A stretch of DNA of 64,000 nt from Sphingomonadales bacterium (GCA_025351405.1 JANXVZ010000030.1:62001-126000); one strand, 5' to 3'. Positions 28,419-37,269 are shown, counted from the first letter of the stretch. Numbers and translations are program-made. Notes: generated from the letters alone by a model not told the origin.

Positions 28419-30685
28419 TGGCAGCCGTCAACGCCGCGCGCGAGATCCTGCGTCGCCTCCACGAGGTGATGGCCGGGCGTGCCGGCGCTGAAGCCAAACT
28501 TGGCCAGGTGGTGCGCATCGTCGCGCAGGAACTTTCGAGCGAGGTCGCGTCCATCTACCTGCTCCGCGACGGCATGCTGGAACTTTACGCCACACAGGGC
28601 CTTGCGCAGGCTGCGGTCCATGTGACGCGGCTGAGCATGGGGCAGGGCCTTGTCGGCATCATCGCCCAGACCCGCGAGCCGCTCAACCTCGCCGAAGCCC
28701 GCGCCCATCCCGATTTCGCCTATCGCCCTGAAACTGGGGAAGAAAACTACCATAGTTTTGCCGGCGTCCCCATCGTGCGGCGCGAGGCGGCAATCGGCGT
28801 GCTTGGCGTCCAGCACCGCGAGCCGCGCGATTATGACGATGTAGAGATTGAAGCGTTGCAGACCGTCGCCATGGTGCTTGCCGAGCTGATCCACGGCGCC
28901 GGGCTGGTCGATGATGCGCAGGCAGCGCGGGTGCGGGCCGCAAGCTCGGGCCCGGTGCGGCTGCCGGGAATGAAGCTTGTCGACGGCCTCGGCCGCGGTG
29001 TCGCGGTCTTCCATCAGCCGCGCGTCGTCGTCGAGCACACGGTCGCCGACGACGTCGAAGTCGAGCGCGCCCGGGTCTATGCCGCCTTTGCCAAGATGCG
29101 CGAGCAGATCGATTCGATGATGGGCCAGGCCGAATTCACAGCCGGCAGCGACCATCACGAGGTCCTCGAAACCTACAAGATGTTCGCCTATGACGAAGGC
29201 TGGGGCCGGCGCATCAACGAGGCCATCGAGACCGGGCTGACCGCCGAAGCCGCGATCGAGCGGGTCCAGGCCCGCACCCGCGCCCGCATGCGGTCGATCG
29301 ACGATCCGTATCTGCGCGAACGTCTGACCGACCTTGATGACCTGTCGAACCGGCTGCTGCGCATCGTGTCCGGGCAACTGGGCACGGCTGCGGCGCTGGG
29401 CCTGCAGGGCGATACCATCCTCATCGCGCGCAACCTCGGCCCCGCCGAACTGCTCGAATACGACCGACGCATCCTGAAGGGCGTTGTGCTCGAGGAAGGC
29501 AGCCTGACCGCGCATGTCATCATTGTGGCGCGCGCCATGGGGGTGCCGGTGCTGGGCCGCGTCCGTGACCTGTTTGCGCAGGTGGCGGAGGGTGACGAGC
29601 TCATCGTCGATGCGAGCAACGGCGCGCTGCTGGTACGCCCCGTGGCGGCGACCATCCTCAGTTATGAAGCGATGAGCGGGTTGAAGGCGCGGCGCGCCGA
29701 AAGTTTTGCGCTGGTCAAGGACCTGCCTGCCACAAGTCGCGACGGCGTCCGCATCGCCATCCACATGAACGCCGGACTGGCCGAGGACGCCGCCGCCATC
29801 GATGTTACCGGCGCCGATGGCATCGGGCTGTTCCGCACCGAATTCCAATTCCTCGTGTCCGCCACGCTGCCGCGCCGCGAACGCCAGCAGGCACTGTATG
29901 AAAAGGTGCTCGATGCCGCCGGTTCGCGCCCGGTCGTGTTCCGCACCGTCGATATCGGCGGCGACAAGGCGGTGCCATACCTGCTCGATGGCCGCGAACC
30001 TGAAGAGAACCCGGCGATGGGATGGCGGGCGCTGCGACTGGCGCTCGGTCGTGCCGGGTTGATGAAGGTGCAGGCGCGGGCGCTGCTGGAAGCCGGCGCC
30101 GGGCGTCAGTTGAACGTCATGTTCCCCATGGTCAGCGAGCCGTGGGAATTTGCCGAGGCCAAGGCCCTTGTCGAGGCGCAACGGGCGCTGCTGCACCGCC
30201 AGGGGCATCGCTTGCCCGAATCGGTACGATATGGTGCGATGATCGAGGTGCCGGCGTTGATCGAAACGCTCGACACGCTGCTGCCGATGACCGATTTTGT
30301 CTCGGTCGGCACCAACGACCTCACCCAGTTCCTGTTCGCCGCCGATCGTGCCAATCCGCGGCTTGCCGACCGTTACGACTGGCTGTCCCCGGCCATCCTG
30401 CGCGTCCTGCGTCGAATCGCGCGCGCTGCCAGCGCAGCCGGCGTCCCGGCAACCGTCTGCGGCGAAATGGGCGGCCGGCCGCTGGAGGCGCTGGCGCTGA
30501 TGGCGCTCGGCATCGATGCATTATCGATCACGCCCTCCGGAGTCGGGCCGATCAAGGCGATGGTGCGGTCGGCCAATCTGTTGCCGCTGCGTGCCGCAAT
30601 GGGGCAATGGCTCGATGCGCCGGGGGTGGATATCCGCGCGGTGTTGACCGAGGCAGCCGTGGCGCAAGGCGTCGAGCTGGGGTAG
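28418..30685 (+). CDS. ptsP: PTS-Ntr enzyme I (phosphoenolpyruvate-protein phosphotransferase PtsP)
   Basis: The 755-residue enzyme I of the nitrogen-related phosphotransferase system. Residues ~15-160 form a GAF sensory domain (VRIVAQELSSEVASIYLLRDG ... SFAGVPIVRREAAIGVLGVQH). The enzyme I part follows, with the phospho-histidine site in GSLTAHVIIVARAMGVPVLG near residue 362; the usual Ser-His is Ala-His here. The PEP-binding barrel has DGIGLFRTEFQFL, FRTVDIGGDKAVPYL and the signature DFVSVGTNDLTQFLFAADR, then VCGEMGGRPLEALALMALG. It phosphorylates NPr and signals nitrogen/potassium status. It is coupled to the preceding gene by TAATG. Confidence 0.94.
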   Translation: MAAVNAAREILRRLHEVMAGRAGAEAKLGQVVRIVAQELSSEVASIYLLRDGMLELYATQGLAQAAVHVTRLSMGQGLVGIIAQTREPLNLAEARAHPDFAYRPETGEENYHSFAGVPIVRREAAIGVLGVQHREPRDYDDVEIEALQTVAMVLAELIHGAGLVDDAQAARVRAASSGPVRLPGMKLVDGLGRGVAVFHQPRVVVEHTVADDVEVERARVYAAFAKMREQIDSMMGQAEFTAGSDHHEVLETYKMFAYDEGWGRRINEAIETGLTAEAAIERVQARTRARMRSIDDPYLRERLTDLDDLSNRLLRIVSGQLGTAAALGLQGDTILIARNLGPAELLEYDRRILKGVVLEEGSLTAHVIIVARAMGVPVLGRVRDLFAQVAEGDELIVDASNGALLVRPVAATILSYEAMSGLKARRAESFALVKDLPATSRDGVRIAIHMNAGLAEDAAAIDVTGADGIGLFRTEFQFLVSATLPRRERQQALYEKVLDAAGSRPVVFRTVDIGGDKAVPYLLDGREPEENPAMGWRALRLALGRAGLMKVQARALLEAGAGRQLNVMFPMVSEPWEFAEAKALVEAQRALLHRQGHRLPESVRYGAMIEVPALIETLDTLLPMTDFVSVGTNDLTQFLFAADRANPRLADRYDWLSPAILRVLRRIARAASAAGVPATVCGEMGGRPLEALALMALGIDALSITPSGVGPIKAMVRSANLLPLRAAMGQWLDAPGVDIRAVLTEAAVAQGVELG

Positions 30686-30706
30686 CAACCGGCCCGGCCC
30701 CGACTG

Positions 30707-30749
30707 GCGATTGCCAGCGTTTGCGATTGCCAGCGTCTGCGATTGCCAG
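30707..30749. repeat. Three tandem copies of a 16-bp unit
   Basis: The unit GCGATTGCCAGCGTYT occurs at 30707-30722 and 30723-30738, with a third copy cut after GCGATTGCCAG at 30749. It fills the space between the convergent ptsP and YciI stop codons. There are no spacers, so it is a simple tandem repeat. TGGCGATTGCCA within it can form a short hairpin and may aid termination. Confidence 0.85.
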
Positions 30750-30750
30750 A

Positions 30751-31032
30751 CTAGGCCGGCAACACCTTGTGCCAGTTGGTTACAGACCGGCTTTCGAACA
30801 GGCCGACCTGATGGTACGGGTCCTGGGTGGCGAAGGCGACAGCGGCGTCGCGGTCTTCGAATTCGATGATCAGCAGCGATCCCATGGCGCGACCGTCGGG
30901 ACGCAGCAATGGCCCGGCGACGAGGACGGCGTCGCCCATCGCAGTGACATGGGCGAGGTGCGCCGGCCGGGTTGCGCTGCGCAATTCCGCCGAATCGGGT
31001 TTGTCGATGCAGTGAATGGCAAAATAGGGCAT
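30751..31032 (-). CDS. YciI family protein
   Basis: A 93-residue ferredoxin-like-fold protein. It starts MPYFAIHCIDKPDSAELR, then HLAHVTAMGDAVLVAGPLLRPDGRAMGSLLIIEFEDRDAAVAFATQDPYHQVGLFESRSV, which is the standard YciI layout with the conserved His-Asp region and DPY motif. The function of most YciI proteins is unknown; some act as dehydrochlorinase-like enzymes. The ATG at 31032 has AGGACAGG upstream. A longer frame with extra N-terminal residues lacks family similarity. It is divergent from the LrgA/LrgB pair. Confidence 0.88.
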   Translation of the reverse strand: MPYFAIHCIDKPDSAELRSATRPAHLAHVTAMGDAVLVAGPLLRPDGRAMGSLLIIEFEDRDAAVAFATQDPYHQVGLFESRSVTNWHKVLPA

Positions 31033-31096
31033 CGCCGACCTGTCCTGAATATGAACATGGTCTAAGCTGGGAATGGGCCGGGGGGAAGTCACAACT

Positions 31097-31465
31097 ATGG
31101 GCAGTCTGGCCGGAAATCTGCCCGGGGCGGCGCTGTGCTGCGCGCTGGCGACCGCGGGTGACTGGCTCGCGGTAAGGCTCGGGCTGCCCGTGCCTGGTGC
31201 CGTCATCGGACTTGCCGTCTATCTGTTGTGGTTGCTGGCGGGACAACATGTTGCCAGCAGCAGCATCGCCTGGAGCCGGCCGGGCGCGGCGCTGCTGCTG
31301 CGCTGGCTGGGAGCGCTGATCGTTCCGGCCCTGGTCGGGCTGTCGGCATATGCGGCGATCCTGGCCGGGGCGTTGCTGCCGCTGGTGCTGCTGCTCATCC
31401 TCACCACGGTCGCAACCGCACTGGTGACAGCGGGGCTCTACCGGCTGCTGGGCGGGGCGCGATGA
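31097..31465 (+). CDS. CidA/LrgA family membrane protein
   Basis: A 122-residue protein with four hydrophobic segments (about residues 7-24, 31-50, 62-84 and 90-115). GLPVPGAVIGLAVYLLWLL is the conserved segment of the holin-like CidA/LrgA family, and GALIVPALVGLSAYAAIL is the later helix. With LrgB it forms a membrane pair linked to murein hydrolase control and pyruvate/glycolate-type transport. A GGGGGA stretch precedes ATG 31097; a second in-frame ATG at 31073 would add eight residues. Coupled to lrgB by an ATGA overlap. Confidence 0.8.
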   Translation: MGSLAGNLPGAALCCALATAGDWLAVRLGLPVPGAVIGLAVYLLWLLAGQHVASSSIAWSRPGAALLLRWLGALIVPALVGLSAYAAILAGALLPLVLLLILTTVATALVTAGLYRLLGGAR

Positions 31466-32142
31466 TCGAAAGCGCCATCGCTTGCGCCGCGGTGCTGGTC
31501 GCCTTTGCCTTGGCGCGCCGGTTGTCCGACCGCTTCGGTCATCCGCCACTGCTCAGCCCGGTGCTGGTGGCATCGCTGATGGTCGCCGGCGGATTGGCCC
31601 TGCTGCATGTTCCCGTGGCGCAATTCGAGGCGGCGGCCTGGCCGTTGCGCTGGCTGCTCGGCCCAGCGCTGGTGGCGCTGGCAACCGTCATCGCCGGAAA
31701 CGCCGCGATGCTGAAAGGGCGACTGCCGGCGGTGCTGGGCGCGGTGGGTGGCGGCACGGCGTTCGGCATCGGCACGGCGGTAGCGATGGCGCGGATGCTC
31801 GGTCTGGCGCCCGACCTGCGCCAGGCGCTGGCGGTGAAGACCGTCACATCGCCGTTCGCCATCGTCATCATGCGCAGCCTGGCCGGGCCGGTGGCGCTGG
31901 CGGCGGCGCTGGCGGTGCTGACCGGCGTCATCGGCGCGCTGACGGTCATTCCCTTGCTCGGCCGCCTCGGTATCGAAGACCCGATCACCAAAGGGCTGGC
32001 GACCGGTGTCTCATCGCACATCGTCGGTACCGAGGCGCTGGCCAGCCGTGACGCCCGTGCCGGTGCGGCATCGGCGCTGGCAATGGTGCTGACCGGGCTT
32101 TTCGCAGCGCTGCTTCTGCCGCTGGCCTGGGCGGCGACCTGA
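31462..32142 (+). CDS. LrgB family membrane protein
   Basis: A 226-residue polytopic membrane protein. Family segments are HPPLLSPVLVASLMVAG, LGPALVALATVIAGNAAMLKGRLPAVLGAVGGG, AVKTVTSPFAIVIMR (the conserved Lys-x-Val-Thr-x-Pro motif) and KGLATGVSSHIVGTEALASRDARAGAAS, equivalent to the GxxxHxxGT motif. The partner LrgA gene overlaps by four bases. It is convergent with a small secreted protein gene, only three bases away. Confidence 0.87.
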   Translation: MIESAIACAAVLVAFALARRLSDRFGHPPLLSPVLVASLMVAGGLALLHVPVAQFEAAAWPLRWLLGPALVALATVIAGNAAMLKGRLPAVLGAVGGGTAFGIGTAVAMARMLGLAPDLRQALAVKTVTSPFAIVIMRSLAGPVALAAALAVLTGVIGALTVIPLLGRLGIEDPITKGLATGVSSHIVGTEALASRDARAGAASALAMVLTGLFAALLLPLAWAAT

Positions 32143-32145
32143 AGA

Positions 32146-32487
32146 TCAGCGCCGGTTGTGCCGGCCGCGATAGATGCTCGCGCTGGCGCGGTTCTGACGG
32201 GCGTTAATGCGCGCCTGGTCGCGGCGGCTGAAGTTGCCGTCCGATGCAAGCCGCGCCTCGCTACTGTCGATTCGCGCTTCACGCGAATCGAGGCGGGCAG
32301 CCTCGGCGGTGTTGATGCTGCCGTTGGCGGTGCCTGCAGCGATGCGGGCGTCCTGGCGGCTGTTGCGGGTTTCGACCTGCGACAGCCGGCGCTGGCTTGG
32401 ATCGACATCGGCCTGCGCCGCCGTGGCAGCGATTCCGAGCATGGCAGCAACGATGACGGTGGCAAGGGTGGGGTTCGGCATGATCAT
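32146..32487 (-). CDS. Small secreted charged repeat protein
   Basis: A 113-residue exported protein with a signal peptide (MIMPNPTLATVIVAAMLGIAATAAQA). The mature part is highly charged and helical, built from loose repeats rich in Arg, Asp and Ala: SQVETRNSRQDARI, GSINTAEAARLDSREARID, SSEARLASDGNFSRRDQARINARQNRASASIYRGRH. I recognise it as a widespread, unnamed family of small periplasmic proteins (pattern: tAEaArLdxreaxId ... Ar.dq.riN.rqn..S..Iy). Function is unknown. GAGGAG lies close upstream; either ATG 32487 or ATG 32481 could start it. Confidence 0.7.
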   Translation of the reverse strand: MIMPNPTLATVIVAAMLGIAATAAQADVDPSQRRLSQVETRNSRQDARIAAGTANGSINTAEAARLDSREARIDSSEARLASDGNFSRRDQARINARQNRASASIYRGRHNRR

Positions 32488-32586
32488 GGTCTCCTCGCGG
32501 TTGCAGTCTCCGTGTCCGATACGGTTGCGTATGGAATTTCCCCCGGCCGCCGCGCGCACTGGGTTGGTATGGGTTGGTCGTTGCGG

Positions 32587-32616
32587 TTGACCGCGACGCC
32601 CCCTTCCGCTAACAGC
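32587..32616 (+). promoter_or_regulatory. Candidate rpmB promoter
   Basis: TTGACCG (32587-32593), exactly 14 bases, then GCTAACAGC (32608-32616) is the best match in the window to the alphaproteobacterial housekeeping promoter. It would give a leader of about 37 bases before the rpmB ATG. Confidence 0.55.
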
Positions 32617-32634
32617 CGCCGCTTGCAACTGAAC

Positions 32635-32689
32635 AACTGACCGCCAAGGAAGCCAACAATGTCGCGCGTCTGCGAACTGACCGCCAAGG
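32635..32689 (+). repeat. 15-bp direct repeat spanning the rpmB start
   Basis: AACTGACCGCCAAGG occurs at 32635-32649 in the leader, where its end forms the AAGGA Shine-Dalgarno, and again at 32675-32689 inside the gene, where it encodes Glu-Leu-Thr-Ala-Lys-Gly. The copies are 40 bases apart. Confidence 0.85.
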
Positions 32690-32961
32690 GTCGCCAGGTC
32701 GGAAACAATGTTTCCCACGCCAACAACAAGACCAAGCGCACGTTCTTGCCGAACTTGCAGAATGTGACGCTGATCTCGGATGCGCTCGGCCGCTCGGTCA
32801 AGCTGCGCGTCTCGACCAACGGTCTGCGTTCGGTTGAACATGTCGGCGGGCTCGATAACTGGCTTATCAAGACCAAGGCGGAAAAGCTCAGCGATCGCGC
32901 TGCCAAGCTCAAGCGCGAAATCGCCAAGAAGCTCACCGTCGCGGCGACTTCGGTCGCCTGA
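32659..32961 (+). CDS. rpmB: 50S ribosomal protein L28
   Basis: A 100-residue L28, longer than the E. coli protein (78) as is usual in alphaproteobacteria. It starts [34 protein letters not shown], the standard L28 opening, and has [33 protein letters not shown]. The usual rpmG (L33) partner is not adjacent. It has its own good promoter and strong terminator, so it is a single-gene unit. AAGGA lies nine bases before the ATG. Confidence 0.97.
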   Translation: MSRVCELTAKGRQVGNNVSHANNKTKRTFLPNLQNVTLISDALGRSVKLRVSTNGLRSVEHVGGLDNWLIKTKAEKLSDRAAKLKREIAKKLTVAATSVA

Positions 32962-32965
32962 TTTC

Positions 32966-32985
32966 GTTCGGACAGCTGTCCGAAC
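32966..32985. promoter_or_regulatory. 20-bp perfect palindrome after rpmB
   Basis: GTTCGGACAGCTGTCCGAAC is fully self-complementary and begins five bases after the rpmB stop codon. It lies just before the rpmB terminator. It may be an extra RNA hairpin protecting the 3' end or an operator for the next gene; nothing distinguishes these. Confidence 0.4.
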
Positions 32986-32993
32986 CGCACGAT

Positions 32994-33035
32994 CATGAAA
33001 ACGGCGCCGGGCAATGACCCGGCGCCGTTTTCATG
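32994..33035. terminator. Intrinsic terminator of rpmB
   Basis: A perfect 18-bp stem with a 6-base loop (arms CATGAAAACGGCGCCGGG and CCCGGCGCCGTTTTCATG). The GC core is flanked by AAAA on the left and TTTT on the right, so it can work in both directions. It ends 13 bases before the start chosen for the following acetyltransferase gene. Confidence 0.9.
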
Positions 33036-33048
33036 CCATCACCTCCGG

Positions 33049-33669
33049 ATGCCGCACCCGCCGATCGCGACCCGCCCCGCCAGCTCCGCCGATCGGGACG
33101 CAGTGATCGATATCCTGGCGCGCGCCTTTGTCGATGATCCGGCATTGTCATGGCTGTTTCGCGACGTTGCGACCCGGCCGCGGCGGTTGCAGCGGTTCTT
33201 TGCACTGATCACCGCCGCCGATGCCCGTCCCGCGGACTGGACGCTGGCGCTGGACGCGGGCAATCGCCCGGTCGCCGCGGCGTTGTGGCGCCCTCCGGGA
33301 CACTGGGTCATCCCCCGCACGGCGATGGCGCGCAATATCTTGCCGCTGCTGGCGACCTTTGGAACGGTGTTGCCGCGCGCGCTGGCGATGCAGGCACAAA
33401 TCGATAGCCATCACGCCGCCGCGCCGCACTGGTATCTGCAATTCGCCGGCTGCCTGCCGGATGCGCAAGGGAAGGGTTATGGCGGCGCAGCGATTCGCGC
33501 CCGGCTGGCGCTGTGCGACGCACACCGCCAGCCGGCGGCGCTGGAGACTGCGACCCCTGCCAATCTCGGGCTGTACCAGTCGCTTGGCTTCTCGATCAGC
33601 GATGATTACCGCATCAAGGCTGATCGTGACGGGCCAGGCCCGCAGTTCTGGACGATGTGGCGGGCATGA
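33049..33669 (+). CDS. GNAT family N-acetyltransferase
   Basis: A 206-residue acetyl-CoA-dependent transferase. ATRPASSADRDAVIDILARAFVDDPALSWLF opens the fold, and the acetyl-CoA-binding loop is LPDAQGKGYGGAAIRARL near residue 140, followed by [22 protein letters not shown], a typical GNAT end. The substrate is unknown. The start is uncertain: ATG 33049 has a weak Shine-Dalgarno, and a longer in-frame ATG at 32995 lies inside the rpmB terminator stem and is unlikely. The 3' end overlaps the convergent phytase-like gene by 56 bases. Confidence 0.82.
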   Translation: MPHPPIATRPASSADRDAVIDILARAFVDDPALSWLFRDVATRPRRLQRFFALITAADARPADWTLALDAGNRPVAAALWRPPGHWVIPRTAMARNILPLLATFGTVLPRALAMQAQIDSHHAAAPHWYLQFAGCLPDAQGKGYGGAAIRARLALCDAHRQPAALETATPANLGLYQSLGFSISDDYRIKADRDGPGPQFWTMWRA

Positions 33670-34672
33670 GCTCGAACTTCATCAACAGCGTGCGCTGCAG
33701 GCTGCTGAGGTTGTCGTCGCTGACGATATAGACGAACACCCGCGCGCCGTCGCGGCGAAGGGCGAGCCCCTCCATGTTGTCGAGTGTCAGCGGCGGCTGC
33801 AGCCGCGCCAGCTCGCGCGCCTCGAACCGGCTGGCGGTGGCGATGCCGGACATGTCGACCAGGGTGAGAGCCGCGCCAATGCCGCTGGTGTTGAAGCGGC
33901 GGTTGATGACCAGCAAGGTCGATGCATCAAGCGCGACGGCGTCGGTCGGGCTGAAGCCGGCGGGCGCCGTGACGATCACCCGCCGCGATCCTGCAGCCAT
34001 GGTGACGATCGCATCGTGACCGATGCCATCTGCATCGGCATCCTCGCGGATGACGATGCGCACCCCGCCGGGCAACACCGCCATCGCTTCGCCGCCGCCA
34101 TTGGGCCGCCAATCGGCCATGGCGGCAATTCTTTCGGTGGCCACCGGGCGCCGGGTCAACGTCCGGGGCTGGCCGGCGTCGATCCCGGCAAAATGGACGA
34201 GGCGATGGTCCTGTTCGTAGACAATGGTTGCTGCACCGGTTGCGGCGTCCCATTCAAGGCTTTCGCAATCGCCATCCGACTTGCTGGTTGCGGCGCGGCC
34301 ATCGGGGCGCAAAACAGGCGCGATAACAGCATTGTTTACACCGACAAGTTTGCCGTCCTGCTCGACGGTGTCGAACGCAATCCAGTTTCCTGTATCGCTC
34401 AACGCCAACATCCGGTCGCCGCGGCCGGCCCGCAGCGCCGACAGTCCCCCGAACAGCGCGTTCGACGACCGTATCTGGATAGCGCCGCGAAACGCCAGCG
34501 CCCCGATGTGCTCCACCCCCGGGTCATCGCGATCCAACGGCAGTGGCGTCGATGACAGCGGCAGCGCCGACAATGCGGGAACCGCCAGGCTCGGGTCTGC
34601 CAGCACGTCGGCCACTGCCCATCCGGCGAACCCGGCAATCGCCACAAATACGAAAATCCAGCGGCGTTGCAT
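33614..34672 (-). CDS. Exported phytase-like esterase (esterase-like activity of phytase family)
   Basis: A 352-residue exported protein. An N-terminal hydrophobic segment ([25 protein letters not shown]) is a signal peptide or anchor. The body is a predicted beta-propeller: [26 protein letters not shown], then [26 protein letters not shown] and [25 protein letters not shown], which is the layout of the phytase-like PF13449 family. Members hydrolyse phosphate esters or other esters; the substrate is not known. The start is ATG 34672; the longer frame reaches back into the divergent recQ region. It is divergent from recQ, 48 bases away. Confidence 0.82.
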   Translation of the reverse strand: MQRRWIFVFVAIAGFAGWAVADVLADPSLAVPALSALPLSSTPLPLDRDDPGVEHIGALAFRGAIQIRSSNALFGGLSALRAGRGDRMLALSDTGNWIAFDTVEQDGKLVGVNNAVIAPVLRPDGRAATSKSDGDCESLEWDAATGAATIVYEQDHRLVHFAGIDAGQPRTLTRRPVATERIAAMADWRPNGGGEAMAVLPGGVRIVIREDADADGIGHDAIVTMAAGSRRVIVTAPAGFSPTDAVALDASTLLVINRRFNTSGIGAALTLVDMSGIATASRFEARELARLQPPLTLDNMEGLALRRDGARVFVYIVSDDNLSSLQRTLLMKFELMPATSSRTAGLARHDQP

Positions 34673-34720
34673 GATCTTGCCATAGCAGGCGGGACGCGGA
34701 GCGGCTATCGCTCGCCATCC

Positions 34721-36511
34721 ATGTCTCCCGCCACCGGTCCCCACGAAATTCTGCGCAGCGTCTTCGGCTTCCCGGCCTTCCGGGGGCTGCAGGAAGCGAT
34801 CATCACCGATGTCTGCGCCGGGCGCGACGCGCTGGCGATCATGCCGACCGGCGCCGGCAAGTCGCTTTGCTACCAGATCCCGGCCCTGGTTCGTCCGGGT
34901 TGCGGCCTCATCATCTCACCATTGATCGCGCTGATGGCCGACCAGGTGCGCGCCATGCGGGCGTTCGGGGTGCGCGCTGCTGCGCTCAACAGCCAGTCGG
35001 ACGACAGCGAGGCGACCATCCGCGCGCTCAGGGACGGTGAGCTCGACCTGCTCTATGTCGCCCCCGAACGCGCCAGCATGGAGGGCTTTCGCACCCTTGT
35101 CGCCCGCGCCGAAATTGCCCTGATCGCCATCGACGAGGCGCATTGCGTCAGCCAATGGGGGCATGATTTCCGCCCGGAATATCGCCAGCTGAAATCACTT
35201 TGCGATGCGCTTCCCGGCGTGCCCCGCGTCGCGCTGACAGCGACCGCCGATGTCGCGACGCGCGCCGATATTCTCCAGCAATTGGGCATAGCGCCCGATC
35301 GCATGACAGTCGCGGGCTTCGATCGCCCTAATATTCGCTATGAAGTCCATGGCCGCGACAATGGGCCACGACAGCTCGAAAACTTTCTCGCCACCCAGGC
35401 CGGTCGGTCCGGCATCATCTATGCGCCGACGCGCTCGGCAACCGACAAGATCGCCGCGTCACTGGTCCTCAAGGGCGTCAATGCCCGCGCCTATCACGCC
35501 GGCCTCGACGGGGGCGAACGCGCCCGCAACCAGGCGGCATTCGTATCCGCCGAAGACATGGTCATGGTGGCGACCATCGCTTTCGGGATGGGCATCGACA
35601 AGCCCGATGTGCGTTTTGTCGCCCATGTCGGCCTGCCGAAGTCGATCGAGGCCTATTACCAGGAAACCGGCCGCGCCGGGCGCGATGGCGATCCTGCCGT
35701 CGCCCATCTGATCTGGGGCGCCGAGGATGTCGCGCGTGCCCGCCAGTTCATCGCCCAGGGCGATGCCAGCGACGACCGCAAGCGCGCCGAAACGGTACGG
35801 CTCAACGCGCTCATCGGCTTTCTGGAAACCGCCGGCTGTCGCCGGGTGCCGTTGCTGCAATATTTCGGCGAGCCGCCGCCGCCACCGTGCGGCAACTGCG
35901 ACAATTGCCTGTTACCCCCCGTTCTCGAGGATGCCACCGAAGCCGCGCGCAAGCTGTTGTCGGCGGTATATCGCACCGGTCAGCGTTTCGGTGTCGGTCA
36001 TCTCATCGAAGTGCTGACCGGCAAGCGCAACGAAAAGGTCGCCAAGTTCGGGCATGACAAGCTGTCGGTCTTCGGGATCGGCAGCAACCTTTCCGTCGAT
36101 GGCTGGAAAAGCCTCGCCCGCCAGCTCGAAGCCGGGGAAGCCCTGGTCCGCGACGAGGACCATGGCGGTCTGGTGCTGGGCCCGGCAGCCCGCCCGATCC
36201 TCAAAGGTGATGTCGCGGTCAACATCAAGCTGGTGCCGGAACGCAGCCGCGCCAGCCGGGCCGCCGCATCCACCGCCACCATCGCCGATGACGACCTACC
36301 GATGTTCGAGGCCCTGCGCGCTGTCCGCCGCGAACTCGCCGCCGCCGCGGCGTTGCCGCCTTATGTCATCTTTCACGATTCGACGTTGCGCGCCATGGCC
36401 GCCGCCCGGCCGAAAAGCCTGGACGCGATGGGCCGGATCCCCGGCGTGGGCGCCCGCAAGCTGCAGGAATATGGCGCGGATTTCCTGAAGGTCGTGGCGC
36501 GCGGAGCATAG
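34721..36511 (+). CDS. recQ: ATP-dependent DNA helicase RecQ
   Basis: A 596-residue 3'-5' helicase of the RecF pathway. The helicase core has the aromatic-rich motif 0 ([10 protein letters not shown]), Walker [13 protein letters not shown] (residues 41-52), [17 protein letters not shown] (motif II and the aromatic loop) and the motif V/VI block [36 protein letters not shown] four-cysteine zinc site (CGNCDNC preceded by CR) follows in the RQC domain, and a single HRDC domain ends the protein. The start ATG 34721 matches homologues but has no visible Shine-Dalgarno. Confidence 0.96.
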   Translation: MSPATGPHEILRSVFGFPAFRGLQEAIITDVCAGRDALAIMPTGAGKSLCYQIPALVRPGCGLIISPLIALMADQVRAMRAFGVRAAALNSQSDDSEATIRALRDGELDLLYVAPERASMEGFRTLVARAEIALIAIDEAHCVSQWGHDFRPEYRQLKSLCDALPGVPRVALTATADVATRADILQQLGIAPDRMTVAGFDRPNIRYEVHGRDNGPRQLENFLATQAGRSGIIYAPTRSATDKIAASLVLKGVNARAYHAGLDGGERARNQAAFVSAEDMVMVATIAFGMGIDKPDVRFVAHVGLPKSIEAYYQETGRAGRDGDPAVAHLIWGAEDVARARQFIAQGDASDDRKRAETVRLNALIGFLETAGCRRVPLLQYFGEPPPPPCGNCDNCLLPPVLEDATEAARKLLSAVYRTGQRFGVGHLIEVLTGKRNEKVAKFGHDKLSVFGIGSNLSVDGWKSLARQLEAGEALVRDEDHGGLVLGPAARPILKGDVAVNIKLVPERSRASRAAASTATIADDDLPMFEALRAVRRELAAAAALPPYVIFHDSTLRAMAAARPKSLDAMGRIPGVGARKLQEYGADFLKVVARGA

Positions 36512-36542
36512 CGAACCGAACGATTTCGACCGCCACCGACAC

Positions 36543-36584
36543 AAAAAGACCGCCGGGGGAACGGATCCCCCGGCGGTCATTTTC
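36543..36584. terminator. Bidirectional terminator between recQ and a convergent gene
   Basis: A perfect 12-bp stem, GACCGCCGGGGG and CCCCCGGCGGTC with a 7-base loop, is flanked by AAAAA on the left and ATTTT on the right. It lies between the stops of recQ (+) and the glycine-rich protein (-) and should serve both. Confidence 0.88.
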
Positions 36585-36592
36585 AGCCGGCC

Positions 36593-37207
36593 TCAGCGTG
36601 GGCAGCGGCCGTTGCGTTCGACGGCGGTCCCGGCGACGGCACCGACACCGGCGCCCAGAATGGTACCAAGGCCGCCGTCATGCCGTTCCGAAATGCCGTT
36701 GCCGATCAGGCCGCCGGCGATGGCACCGATGATGGCACCCGCTCCGGTCGAACGGCACCGGTCATAGTATCCGCCGCCATAGCCACCGCCGTAGCCACCG
36801 CCATAGCTTTGCTGGCTGTAGACGACGCCGCCGCCATAATAGGGCTGGGCGTAACCGTAATAGGGCTGGGAATAACCGCCGTAGTAGCCGCGCGGGTACG
36901 CCGGGCGGTAATAACCGCCGCCATAACCGGGGCGCCCATAATAGCTGCGATCATAACCGTAGCGGGCGTAGCCTTGGCGCCCGTATCCGGCGCGGTCGTA
37001 ATAGCTGCCGTCGCGGTCGCCACCACGATAGCCGCCATGGTCGCCGTCATGATCATGGCCACGATCATAGCCGCCGCGGCCATAACCGCCGTAGCCGGAA
37101 TAACCCTGGCGATCCCCACCGCCCCAGCCGCCACGATCATGATCGTCGGCAAATGCCGGGGCTGCGAGTGTTGCGGCCATCGCGGCAGCGAGAATGAACT
37201 TGTTCAT
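36593..37207 (-). CDS. Exported Gly/Tyr-rich protein with glycine-zipper domain
   Basis: A 204-residue exported protein. After a signal peptide (MNKFILAAAMAATLAAPAFA) comes about 120 residues of Gly, Tyr, Arg and Asp in irregular repeats (GGYGRGGYDRG, YYGGGYG and similar), then a glycine-zipper 2TM domain: CRSTGAGAIIGAIAGGLIGNGI and GLGTILGAGVGAVAGTAVERNGRCPR. Such proteins probably insert in the outer membrane or cell envelope; the function is unknown. GGAG lies eight bases before ATG 37207. It is divergent from another glycine-zipper gene, with a shared 146-bp promoter region. Confidence 0.8.
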   Translation of the reverse strand: MNKFILAAAMAATLAAPAFADDHDRGGWGGGDRQGYSGYGGYGRGGYDRGHDHDGDHGGYRGGDRDGSYYDRAGYGRQGYARYGYDRSYYGRPGYGGGYYRPAYPRGYYGGYSQPYYGYAQPYYGGGVVYSQQSYGGGYGGGYGGGYYDRCRSTGAGAIIGAIAGGLIGNGISERHDGGLGTILGAGVGAVAGTAVERNGRCPR

Positions 37208-37269
37208 CAAACCTGCTCCAATCTGCTGGCGAGCCTGCCAGTTGCCACCCTGATCGCATTAAGGCCGTG

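Noticed and set aside
34673-34720. LexA box before recQ
   Set aside because: No GTTC-N7-GTTC or close variant is present in the 48-bp gap.
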